Source of the DNA: Jiangella mangrovi | GTDB taxonomy: Bacteria; Actinomycetota; Actinomycetes; Jiangellales; Jiangellaceae | Reading direction: 5' to 3' | DNA length: 64,000 nucleotides | Assembly (NCBI RefSeq): GCF_014204975.1 | Contig: NZ_JACHMM010000001.1 | Span: forward strand, 2,418,001 to 2,482,000 | Shown here: one piece after another, positions 41,947 through 49,554 of the stretch | Layout of the letters: every line of letters starts with the position of its first letter | How positions within the stretch are numbered: position 1 is the first letter of the stretch | Translations under genes and position numbers: made by a program | The notes under the pieces: model-generated | What the model saw: the letters and a program-made list of their open reading frames with translations, nothing else | Told to the model about the DNA's origin: nothing | Database searches by the model: none

Positions 41947-42843
41947 ATGTTCGACGGGTTCCGGCTGGAGCGGGTACGCACGAGCGAGGCGGACCTGCGG
42001 GTCCGCCACGGCGGCAGCGGCCCGCCGGTCCTGCTGCTGCACGGGCATCCGCGCACGCACACGACTTGGCACCGGGTCGCGCCGCTGCTGGCGGAGCGGC
42101 ACACCGTCGTCTGCCCGGACCTGCGCGGTTACGGCTCGTCCAGCGGGCCGGCGCCCGCACCGGATCACTCCGCGCACTCGAAGCGCGCCATGGCCGCCGA
42201 CGGCGTCGAGCTGATGCGGGCACTCGGGCACGACCGCTTCGCCGTCGTCGGGCACGATCGTGGCAGTTACGTCGCCTACCGGCTCGCGCTGGACCACCCG
42301 GACGCCGTCACCGCCCTGGCCGTGCTCGACTGCGTCCCGATCGGCGAGGCCCTCGCCCGCTGCGACGCGCGGTTCGCGGAGGATTGGTACCACTGGTTCT
42401 TCTTCGCCCAGCCCGAGCGGCCGGAACGGGTGATCAACGCCGACCCGGACGCCTGGTACTCGGTCGGGGAAGCCGGTTCGGCGAACACCCCCGAGCGGAT
42501 GGGTGCCGAGAACTTCGCCGACTTCCTGCGCGCGATCCACGACCCCGCGACCGTGCGGGCGATGCTCGAGGACTACCAGGCCGGCTTGTCCGTCGACCGC
42601 GCCGCCGACGACGCCGACCGCGCGGCCGGCCGGCGCATCGGCTGCCCGGTCCTCGTGGTCTGGTCCGCACGCGACGACCTGCCCGGGTTGTACGGCGACG
42701 CCCTGTCGGTCTGGCGGCCCTGGGCGGGTGACCTCCGGGCGGCGATCATCGACTCCGGCCACCACGTGGCCGAGGAGGCGCCGGACGATCTGGCCCGGCT
42801 GTTGCTCGGCTTCCTCCCGCCCGCGAAGGGGTGCGAAGAGTAG
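41947..42843 (+). CDS. Alpha/beta hydrolase (fluoroacetate dehalogenase-like group)
   Basis: A 298-residue hydrolase. The oxyanion region is LLLHGHPRTHTTWHRV; the nucleophile elbow VGHDRGSYVAYRLALDHPD carries aspartate rather than serine; the late histidine is in IIDSGHHVAEEAPDDL. Aspartate plus the WYHWFFFAQPERPERVI cap segment place it in the haloacetate dehalogenase/epoxide hydrolase group. The second arginine that binds haloacetate carboxylate in known fluoroacetate dehalogenases is replaced by tyrosine in DRGSYVA, so the substrate may differ. Divergent from the aldo-keto reductase and sharing its operator. Confidence 0.85.
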   Translation: MFDGFRLERVRTSEADLRVRHGGSGPPVLLLHGHPRTHTTWHRVAPLLAERHTVVCPDLRGYGSSSGPAPAPDHSAHSKRAMAADGVELMRALGHDRFAVVGHDRGSYVAYRLALDHPDAVTALAVLDCVPIGEALARCDARFAEDWYHWFFFAQPERPERVINADPDAWYSVGEAGSANTPERMGAENFADFLRAIHDPATVRAMLEDYQAGLSVDRAADDADRAAGRRIGCPVLVVWSARDDLPGLYGDALSVWRPWAGDLRAAIIDSGHHVAEEAPDDLARLLLGFLPPAKGCEE

Positions 42844-42942
42844 AGAACTCTCATCTTCTGTGGTGATTTGTCGATCTCTAGGTGCGGTATGTTCCGGCGC
42901 GATGTGCGCTAAATCCCTTCTATGACCATATGAGGTTGAATC

Positions 42943-43662
42943 GTGCGGAAGACCATCATCGGTGGGTTCGGGGCGCTGGCACTCACGGTCGCGGGAGCGG
43001 CGCCGGCACTGGCGGACGACCAGGACACTGGGAACGCTGTCGCCTCCTACGGCAGCGACGACGGCGGCCATGACGATGACGGCGGCGACGACGACGGTCA
43101 CGACGACGGCGGCGACTACGGCGACCAGGACGGCGACGACGACGGCGGTCACGACGACGGTGGCGACGACAACGGTGCCGATGAGAACGGTCACGACGAC
43201 GGTGGCGACGACAACGGTGCCGATGAGAACGGTGCCGATGAGAACGGCGCTGACGAGAACGGGGCTGACGAGAACGGCACGGACGACGGCGGCGACGAGA
43301 ACGGCGCTGACGAGAACGGGGCTGACGAGAACGGGGCTGACGAGAACGGCACGGACGACGGTGCCGACGAGAACGGCGCCGACGAGAACGGCGCCGACGA
43401 CGGCGGCGACGACAATGGTGCCGACGAGAACGGCTCGGACGTGGGCGCCGACACCGGCGACGCGAACGGCGACGACGCGGGCGCCGAGAACGGTGGCGAT
43501 GACGACGGCACCGGCACGGACGACGCGGCGAGCGACGAGAACGGTGACGAACTCCCCGACACCGGCTCGGACTCGGCCCTGATCGCTCTGGGCGGCCTGG
43601 CCATGGCCGCCGCCGGCGGCGCGGCGATCGCGGTGCGCCGCCGTCGTTCCGAGACTGCCTGA
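42943..43662 (+). CDS. Acidic GADEN-repeat surface protein with LPDTG sortase signal
   Basis: A 239-residue exported protein. Residues 1-24 are a signal peptide (cleavage after PALA). Residues about 25-200 consist almost only of Asp, Glu, Gly, Asn, Ala and Thr, with tandem five-residue GADEN units alternating with DDGG. It ends with ELPDTG, a membrane helix and RRRRS, a sortase signal. No folded domain is visible. The same type of stalk occurs in the 5'-nucleotidase in this window. It might bind cations or act as a polyanionic wall coat; function unknown. GTG 42943 has GAGG upstream. Confidence 0.8.
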   Translation: MRKTIIGGFGALALTVAGAAPALADDQDTGNAVASYGSDDGGHDDDGGDDDGHDDGGDYGDQDGDDDGGHDDGGDDNGADENGHDDGGDDNGADENGADENGADENGADENGTDDGGDENGADENGADENGADENGTDDGADENGADENGADDGGDDNGADENGSDVGADTGDANGDDAGAENGGDDDGTGTDDAASDENGDELPDTGSDSALIALGGLAMAAAGGAAIAVRRRRSETA

Positions 43663-43676
43663 CCGCTATTCGACCT

Positions 43677-43719
43677 GGCTCTGCGCCCGTCGGTCCCTCC
43701 CGGCCGGCGGCGCAGAGTC
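43677..43719 (+). terminator. Hairpin after the GADEN-repeat gene
   Basis: CTCTGCGCC (43679-43687) and GGCGCAGAG (43709-43717) are perfect 9-bp arms, extendable by a wobble and a G-C pair, with a 21-nt loop that is C/G rich. Confidence 0.6.
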
Positions 43720-43735
43720 ATGTCCAGGCCTGGCC

Positions 43736-44188
43736 TCAGGGTGTCTCCGGCGACCGGAGGTGCTCGATCGAACGTCTCTCGATGAAGTGCGGATACGCCG
43801 GGATGGGCCGGCCATCGATCAGGTCCACGCCGCAGATGGAGACGTCGGGCCGATGCGAAAGAAGGTCCAGGTCGCGGAGGCCGTCGTCGAGGCGGCAGAG
43901 GACCGACGGTTCTCGGGCGCTATCGGTCACCAGAACGTGCTCGTGCCTGCCTACCGCCGTCTCGCGAGCCCACGCCACGACATCTTCGTCACCCACGTCT
44001 GGTGTCAGGCGCAGGTATCGGTGGGGCACTCCGCTCCAGTCGAGTCCAGCACCCATCCACCGCATTGTGCACAGATACGTGTCGAAGGCCGACGAGAACT
44101 CGACCGGCAGGATCGATCCAGCATGCTCGGTGAGCCACCGTGCCAGTTCCGAATCGTCAGTGCGCACCGTCCAAGTGTGCACATGCAT
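43736..44188 (-). CDS. Hypothetical protein
   Basis: A 150-residue soluble protein I do not recognise. It is rich in Asp, Arg, His and Trp, with no signal peptide or membrane helix; segments include WLTEHAGSILPVEFSSAFDT and YLRLTPDVGDEDVVAWARET. Third-position GC is lower than in neighbouring genes, and the ATG lacks a clear ribosome site, so it may be recently acquired. It lies between a convergent LPDTG gene and tRNA-Phe, a position typical of accessory cargo. No function is proposed. Confidence 0.6.
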   Translation of the reverse strand: MHVHTWTVRTDDSELARWLTEHAGSILPVEFSSAFDTYLCTMRWMGAGLDWSGVPHRYLRLTPDVGDEDVVAWARETAVGRHEHVLVTDSAREPSVLCRLDDGLRDLDLLSHRPDVSICGVDLIDGRPIPAYPHFIERRSIEHLRSPETP

Positions 44189-44296
44189 TCGGTGCAGTCG
44201 CGGCCGCGGCCCCAGCGTGCCCCACGGGGCGGATACGACAGGGGAATCACGGTCGTCTGTGGCGACGAATCAGAGATGTTCGCGCTGGTGAAGGGG

Positions 44297-44369
44297 TGGA
44301 CAGGGGCGGGTTCGATCCGCCGACCTTCCGCTTTTCAGGCGGACGCTCTTCCAACTGAGCTACCTGTCC
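44297..44369 (-). tRNA. tRNA-Phe (GAA)
   Basis: The acceptor stem GGACAGG/CCTGTCC, D arm GCTCAGTTGGAAGAGC, anticodon stem TCCGC/GCGGA with loop CTGAAAA (anticodon GAA), variable AGGTC and T stem GGCGG/CCGCC are complete; discriminator is A. The T loop reads ATCGAAC rather than TTCGANC, so position 54 is A instead of T. The 3' CCA is not encoded. Confidence 0.93.
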
Positions 44370-44447
44370 TTGCGTTGGCGGGACGAGTTTAACCGACGCC
44401 GCCGCTGGGGTGAAATCGCGCCCTCCGAGAACGGTCGGTGATCACGA

Positions 44448-44535
44448 CGGTGTGAGATCGCTGCAGCAACCGTGGTAGATCGCTGTTGCCAGAGCGACAG
44501 CAATGCCACCCGGGCGGTGCTGCGATCTCACACCG
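44448..44535. repeat. 88-nt palindromic element with 14-bp perfect terminal repeats
   Basis: CGGTGTGAGATCGC (44448-44461) and its exact complement (44522-44535) bound an interior that also pairs (GCTGT/ACAGC, TTGC/GCAA, GTGG/CCAC). AGATCGCTG occurs twice in the left half. The element lies between tRNA-Phe and the end of the CopD-CtaG gene. It could be a miniature mobile element or a large terminator. Confidence 0.72.
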
Positions 44536-44565
44536 CTGCCGCCGGCACCCGAGCGCAACCCATCC

Positions 44566-46572
44566 TCACTTCTCGCGGCGGGAGCGCTCGTCGAGCTGGG
44601 CGAGGTAGGCGTTGTAGGCGCCACGCTCGGCCTCCTCGGAACCCTCGCGCCGGTCGAAGCGCCGCGCCTCGCGTTCGTCCGAGCGGTACCACTGGACGAA
44701 CAGCACGCCGATGACCAGCAACCCCGGCACCTCGCCGAAGCCCCAGGTGATCTGCCCGGCCAGGATCTGGTCGTCCAGCGGATCGGGCAGCCACGGAATC
44801 TCGACGGCGATCTCGCGGTAGTAGTCGCCGGCGATGAGGCGCGACGACTCCATCAGTGCGAGCCCGAACACGGCGTGGAAGGCCATGGCCAGCAGCAACA
44901 GCACCACGCGGGCCGGGAACGGCGGCCGCTTGGGGAGCGGGTCGATGCCGATGAGCATCTCGAAGAAGATGTAGCCGACCACGAGGAAGTGGACGCTCAT
45001 CAGCATGTGGCCGGTGTGCGAGCGCATCGCCGACTCGAACAGGCCGGTGAAGTAGACCGTGTACGCGCCGGACACGAACAGCGCCAGCGCCACCAGCGGG
45101 TGGGTGAGCACACGGGCGACCGGGCTGTTGACGGCGGAGACGATGAGCTCGCGGGGGCCGAGCTGTCCCCGTCGGGCCGGCTTCAGGGCGCGCAGCGCCA
45201 GCGTGACCGGTCCGCCCAGCACCAGCAGGATCGGGCTGATCATCATCAGCACCATGTGCTGGACCATGTGCACCGACAGCATCACCATGCCGTAGGTCTG
45301 CATCCCCGACAGGCCCACGAACGCGACCGTCGCCAGCCCGGCCATCCAGGCGACCGTGCGGCCGATGGGCCAGCGGTCGCCGCGGCGGTGCAGCCGCCAG
45401 ATGCCGCCGACATACAACAGGAAGCCGGCCAGCACACCGAGCGCGAACAGCGCGTCCGGGTAGGTCTCGGTGAAGATCCGGCCAAAGCCGAACTCGGGCG
45501 GGATCGGGAAGCCGATGAGGGTGCGGACGACGGTGCGCACCTCGGGGATCTCCGGGCCCGGCGGCTCGGTGCGGCTCAGCGCGACGGCGAGGCCCAGGGC
45601 GACCGCCATGATGACGACCTCGCCGACCGCCAGCCGCCGGAACGCGCCGGGCTTGCCCGCCTCGAGCAGCGGCAGTGTCCGGGTCCGATGCTGCCAGCCC
45701 AGCCATCCCAGCCCCACCAGTGCGAGCACCTTCCCGAACAGGATGAGCCCGTACGCCGACGTGAACACCTCGCCCAGGTTGTCCAGCCGCACCCACGCGT
45801 TGAGCACGCCACTCGCCGCCACCATGACAAAGCAGCCGAGGGCGACGGCGGAGAAGGCGGCCGCCACCCGTGGCAGGTCGCGACCGCGCCGCCCCGCGTA
45901 CCACGACAGTGCCACCAGCCCGCCGACCCAGACGGCCATCCCGATCAGGTGCACCAGCAGCGACACCCGCGCCGAGTGGTGGTAGTCGCCCGACGACGAG
46001 TGCCCGATGAGGCTGAGCGGGACCAGCGTCGCCACCCCGAGGCAGAACAGCGCGATCGCCCCGCCCTGCCCGATGGTCAGCCGCGCCGCCGGCACGATCG
46101 CCAGCGCCAGCACCACCATGGCCGCGTACGCCCGGCCCTGCTCGACGGTCGAGGTGTAGGAGACGAACGAGTCGCCCGCCAGCGCGTCCGGCAGAGGCCG
46201 CCCGACCAGGTCGGACAGCGTCAGCAGGTGCACGGCACCGGCGGCCAGGGCCAGGATCAGGGCCGAGATCGACGCCCCGCGCAGCGCGCGCAGCGCGTCG
46301 CCCTGCAGTTCGCCCTTGCGCACCGGCAGCACCACCGCCAGGCCGAGCATGCCGATGGTGACCGCACCGGCCCCGTCGAGCACGACCTTGGCGATCGGCA
46401 GGCCCCACTTCGTGACCTCGCCGGGCTCGCCGAGGCCGGGGATGCCCGCCGTCGCGCCGCCACCGCCGAGGACCATCGCGACGACCAGCGTGACGAGGGC
46501 GACCGCGGCCGCCGCCGCACCCCATTGGCGGGTGGGCGGGACGACGTCGGTGGCCGGTGTGGAAGTGCTCAT
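44566..46572 (-). CDS. CopD-CtaG fusion: copper transport / cytochrome oxidase assembly membrane protein
   Basis: A 668-residue protein with about 15 hydrophobic helices. The N-terminal half (to about residue 330) is CopD-like (SLLVHLIGMAVWVGGLVALS; SGVLNAWVRLDNLGEVFTSA), a copper importer domain. The C-terminal half is caa3-type CtaG (MLSVHMVQHMVLMMISPILL; MLMSVHFLVVGYIFFEMLIG), with histidines suited to copper. Such fusions are common in actinomycetes and supply copper for respiratory oxidase. The start overlaps the CopC stop by one base (TGATG). Confidence 0.92.
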   Translation of the reverse strand: MSTSTPATDVVPPTRQWGAAAAAVALVTLVVAMVLGGGGATAGIPGLGEPGEVTKWGLPIAKVVLDGAGAVTIGMLGLAVVLPVRKGELQGDALRALRGASISALILALAAGAVHLLTLSDLVGRPLPDALAGDSFVSYTSTVEQGRAYAAMVVLALAIVPAARLTIGQGGAIALFCLGVATLVPLSLIGHSSSGDYHHSARVSLLVHLIGMAVWVGGLVALSWYAGRRGRDLPRVAAAFSAVALGCFVMVAASGVLNAWVRLDNLGEVFTSAYGLILFGKVLALVGLGWLGWQHRTRTLPLLEAGKPGAFRRLAVGEVVIMAVALGLAVALSRTEPPGPEIPEVRTVVRTLIGFPIPPEFGFGRIFTETYPDALFALGVLAGFLLYVGGIWRLHRRGDRWPIGRTVAWMAGLATVAFVGLSGMQTYGMVMLSVHMVQHMVLMMISPILLVLGGPVTLALRALKPARRGQLGPRELIVSAVNSPVARVLTHPLVALALFVSGAYTVYFTGLFESAMRSHTGHMLMSVHFLVVGYIFFEMLIGIDPLPKRPPFPARVVLLLLAMAFHAVFGLALMESSRLIAGDYYREIAVEIPWLPDPLDDQILAGQITWGFGEVPGLLVIGVLFVQWYRSDEREARRFDRREGSEEAERGAYNAYLAQLDERSRREK

Positions 46573-47231
46573 CAGCTGTCAGTGTCCTCCGCGGTCCCGC
46601 GGCGCCGGCCACCGGCCGCCCAGAACGCGAGCAGCGCGACGATGACGGCGCCGCCCGCGATCAGCAGCACGGTCGCCGTCGTGCCGAGTCCGCCGTCGTC
46701 GGACGAGGTGTCGTCGACGCCCGCCGACACCGTGGCCTCGTCGGACGGCGTCTCGGTCTCTGCCGACGGGGTGGGCGACGGCGTCGACGGCGGCCCCGCG
46801 GCGGTGGAGCTGGGGGCTGACGGCGTCGACGGCTCGGCTGGGCCGACGCCGCTCACGGTGAAGGCGACGGTGCCGTCGATGGGGTGGCCGTCGGAGGAGA
46901 CCACCCGGTAGGCGATCGTGTACGCGCCGTCCGGCAGCTGGGCGACGGCCTGCGTGACGGTGTCGCCGACGGTCTCCGGGGCGCCGTCCTGGAACGTCGC
47001 CCCGGACGCGTCCGTGACCGCGACCTGGACGAACTCGCCGGGGATCGCCGCGCTGAAGACCAGCTCGACCGACGTGAGCGGGGTGCTGACGGTGCCGCCC
47101 TCCTCGGGCGTGCTGCCGACGAGCTGGTCGTGCGCGGCGGCGACCGGCGCGGCCACGAGCGAGAGGGACAGCCCGGCGACCGGGGCCGCGGCCAGCGCCG
47201 CGACCCCGATCAGGCGTCGAGCCCTACGCAT
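46572..47231 (-). CDS. CopC-domain copper-binding protein with membrane anchor
   Basis: A 219-residue exported protein. After a signal peptide ending PVAAAHDQL, the mature N-terminus begins with the histidine used by CopC proteins to bind copper, followed by GSTPEEGGTVSTPLTSVELV and YRVVSSDGHPIDGTVAFTVSG (second histidine). A Ser/Pro/Thr-rich linker and a C-terminal membrane helix follow. It would capture copper outside the membrane and hand it to the CopD domain encoded next. It overlaps the YcnI gene by 8 bases. Confidence 0.92.
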   Translation of the reverse strand: MRRARRLIGVAALAAAPVAGLSLSLVAAPVAAAHDQLVGSTPEEGGTVSTPLTSVELVFSAAIPGEFVQVAVTDASGATFQDGAPETVGDTVTQAVAQLPDGAYTIAYRVVSSDGHPIDGTVAFTVSGVGPAEPSTPSAPSSTAAGPPSTPSPTPSAETETPSDEATVSAGVDDTSSDDGGLGTTATVLLIAGGAVIVALLAFWAAGGRRRGTAEDTDS

Positions 47232-47970
47232 TGCGCCGCCGCAGCGCCGCGGCGCCGATGCCGAGGCCGGCCGCGCCGACCACCAGGCCCGCGATGCCGA
47301 CCCCGCGGGCGAGCCCGTCGGAGCCGTCATCGTCCGTCCCGTCGGCCGAGGCCGCCTCCGCGTCGGAGCCGGACTCGGAGTCGGCAGCGGGCTCCTCGTC
47401 GGCGACGGTGTCGACCTCGTCCTCGGCGGGTGCCTCGACGACCTCGAGCACCGGCGCCGGGCGGTCCGGCTCCTCCTGACCCTCGACAGTCTCCTCGGCC
47501 CACGCGACGATCTCGCCGTCGTCGTAGGTCTGGGTGGCCGGGAACAGATAGGTGCCGGCGTCGGGGAGCGGGCCGACGGAGATGGCGAACTCGTCGAACT
47601 CGCCCGGGCCGATCCGCACACCGGGCTCGGCGGTCCAGGTGACGGCGGTGACCGCCTCTTCGAGCGTGCGGTCGCCGACCTGCACCGGCTCCGGGAACTG
47701 GGTGGTGGTGAGCTCGGCGGTCCAGCCGGCATGCGGCTGCACCCGGACCGACGGGATCGGGGTGTCGGCGGGCAGGTCGAGCTTCACCTGCACCGTCCCC
47801 GCGGTGTCGGACTCGTTCGGCACCCGGACGGTGATCTTGGCGTAGGAGCCCGCGGTGTCGACGTCGGGCCGGATGGTGACGTGCGCCGAGGCGGGTCCGG
47901 CGAGGACCAGCCCCAGCGCGAGGGCGCCGCCGGCGGCGAGGCCCGCCCGGGCGAGGGTACGTGTGATCAT
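47224..47970 (-). CDS. YcnI family copper-binding protein (DUF1775)
   Basis: A 248-residue exported protein. A signal peptide ends in GPASAHV, exposing His at the mature N-terminus, the Cu(II) histidine brace position of YcnI. The DUF1775 domain (ITVRVPNESDTAGTVQVKLD, HAGWTAELTT, EFDEFAISVGPLP) follows, then an acidic linker and a C-terminal helix with RRRNA. Probable copper metallochaperone. First of three overlapping copper genes. AAGGACG lies before ATG 47970. Confidence 0.92.
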   Translation of the reverse strand: MITRTLARAGLAAGGALALGLVLAGPASAHVTIRPDVDTAGSYAKITVRVPNESDTAGTVQVKLDLPADTPIPSVRVQPHAGWTAELTTTQFPEPVQVGDRTLEEAVTAVTWTAEPGVRIGPGEFDEFAISVGPLPDAGTYLFPATQTYDDGEIVAWAEETVEGQEEPDRPAPVLEVVEAPAEDEVDTVADEEPAADSESGSDAEAASADGTDDDGSDGLARGVGIAGLVVGAAGLGIGAAALRRRNA

Positions 47971-48055
47971 GAAATTGCGTCCTTTGTCGGAAGTCGTGGA
48001 GATGCGGGGAAGCGCCACGGCGCCGCAACCGGCACCGCGTCCCCCGTGTCGTCGT

Positions 48056-48607
48056 TCAGCCCAGAGCCGGCAGCGCCGGCGGGCCTCTCCACGGCGTCGA
48101 TCGGACGAGCATGACGCCACGCGGCGCCGCTGCCACGGGTCCACCGTCGCGAACCCGCACCGGCGACGCGACCGGGGCCGGCAGAGCGAGCAGCTCGCGC
48201 ACCCGTGTGAGCAGCACCGTCGCCGACAGCGCGGCCAGCGACCATGTGACGTTCTCGGCCCCGGCCAGCAGCAGCGTCAGCGCCGCGGCCGACAGCACGT
48301 GCGCGACGACCATGCCGGACGACGGGACGGCGGACACCGGCGCCTCGTGGTGGCCGTCGAACGTCAGCAGGATGTGCAGCACCGGCTGGGTGAAGACCAG
48401 CATGGCCGCGATCTCGGCGACTGAGCGCCGCCGGTCGGCCAGCGCGACGCTGGCGCCGCACAGCAGCAGCGCCACGACGATGAAGCCCGGCGTCGTCGAG
48501 ACGTCGCCCCCGGCGGCCACGTGGGCCAGCGTCGGGAGCAGCAGGCAGGCCGCGGACATGACCAGGCCGCGCGCGACGCGCGCCCGTCCGCGACCGAGAC
48601 CCGACAC
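48056..48607 (-). CDS. Hypothetical membrane protein linked to the copper operon
   Basis: A 183-residue protein with four to five hydrophobic helices (GLVMSAACLLLPTLAHVAAG; FIVVALLLCGASVALA; MVVAHVLSAAALTLLLAGAE) and HILLTFDGHHEAP, whose histidines could touch metal. The C-terminus is Pro/Arg rich. GTG 48607 lies 6 nt after TACAGT, a leaderless start. It is 85 bases upstream of the YcnI gene on the same strand and may head the operon. A similar membrane protein often accompanies YcnI-CopC-CopD in actinomycetes; its role is unknown. Confidence 0.72.
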   Translation of the reverse strand: MSGLGRGRARVARGLVMSAACLLLPTLAHVAAGGDVSTTPGFIVVALLLCGASVALADRRRSVAEIAAMLVFTQPVLHILLTFDGHHEAPVSAVPSSGMVVAHVLSAAALTLLLAGAENVTWSLAALSATVLLTRVRELLALPAPVASPVRVRDGGPVAAAPRGVMLVRSTPWRGPPALPALG

Positions 48608-48774
48608 GCCGTCACTGTACCGAGAAGGTCAAGGCCACCCTCAGGGGCGGGAGGGTCAGCGTGGGGTTATCCCCACCTCAACCGGGGAGTCTGCTCCATC
48701 GTGCCGGACCCGCTCCGATTCCTAGGTTTCTCGTAGACGCAGAAACGACGCTCCCCGAGACACAGGAGACAGAC

Positions 48775-49554
48775 ATGGCTGGGCATGACATCACCCGGGC
48801 CGCCGAGGCCCTGCGGCTGGTCCAGGTCGGCAAGACCTACGGCAGCGGCGAGAACCCGGTCCGGGCGCTGGACGACGTGTCCGTCAGCCTGGCCGCCGGC
48901 ACGTTCACCGCGATCATGGGCCCGTCGGGCTCGGGCAAGAGCACGTTCCTGCAGTGCGCGGCGGGTCTGGACCAGCCGACCGCGGGTCGGGTGTTCATCG
49001 ACGGCGCGGAGCTGACGGGCGGCAGCGAGACCAAGCTGACGAAGTTCCGCCGCCAGCGCATCGGCTTCATCTTCCAGCAGTTCAACCTGCTGCCGACGCT
49101 GACCGTCCTGCAGAACGTGACGCTGCCGCTGCGGCTGGCCGGCAAGCGGGCCGACCGGAAGCGGGCCATCGAGATCCTCGGCCGGGTCGGGCTGCGCGAG
49201 CGCATCGACCACCGTCCGGCGGAGCTCTCCGGCGGCCAGCAGCAGCGGGTCGCGATCGCCCGGGCGCTGGTCACGAACCCGAGCGTGATCTTCGCCGACG
49301 AGCCGACCGGCGCGCTGGACAGCCGTAGCGCGCGCACCGTCCTGACGCTGCTGAGCGAGGCGGTGCACGAGTTCGGCCAGACGGTGGTCATGGTGACGCA
49401 CGACCCGGTGGCGGCCGCGCACGCCGACTCGGTGCTCTTCCTGGCCGACGGCCGGCTCGCGGGCTCGCTGGACCGGCCGACGGCGGAGGCCGTCGCCGAG
49501 CGGATGACGCACCTTGGCGACGAGGTCGCCCAGTACGCGGCTGTGGGTGAGTGA
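48775..49554 (+). CDS. ABC transporter ATP-binding protein (MacB/LolD type)
   Basis: A 259-residue ATPase. Walker A GPSGSGKSTF, Q loop FIFQQFNLLPTLTVLQNVTL, signature ELSGGQQQRVAIARAL, Walker B VIFADEPTGALDSRSA and H loop MVTHDP are intact. The FNLLPTLTV motif marks the FtsX-permease-coupled LolD/MacB class, used for peptide or lipid export or stress sensing. ATG 48775 follows GGAG. Its stop overlaps the permease GTG (GTGA). Confidence 0.95.
   Translation: MAGHDITRAAEALRLVQVGKTYGSGENPVRALDDVSVSLAAGTFTAIMGPSGSGKSTFLQCAAGLDQPTAGRVFIDGAELTGGSETKLTKFRRQRIGFIFQQFNLLPTLTVLQNVTLPLRLAGKRADRKRAIEILGRVGLRERIDHRPAELSGGQQQRVAIARALVTNPSVIFADEPTGALDSRSARTVLTLLSEAVHEFGQTVVMVTHDPVAAAHADSVLFLADGRLAGSLDRPTAEAVAERMTHLGDEVAQYAAVGE

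Noticed and set aside
43060-43560. A tandem repeat array that could be mistaken for CRISPR
   Set aside because: Units are 15 bp with no spacers, stay in frame and encode GADEN within a signal-peptide/LPDTG protein; no cas genes are present.
44297-44369. tRNA-Phe read on the plus strand because the T loop there looks canonical (GGTTCGATCC)
   Set aside because: D arm, anticodon loop and acceptor order are only correct on the minus strand.
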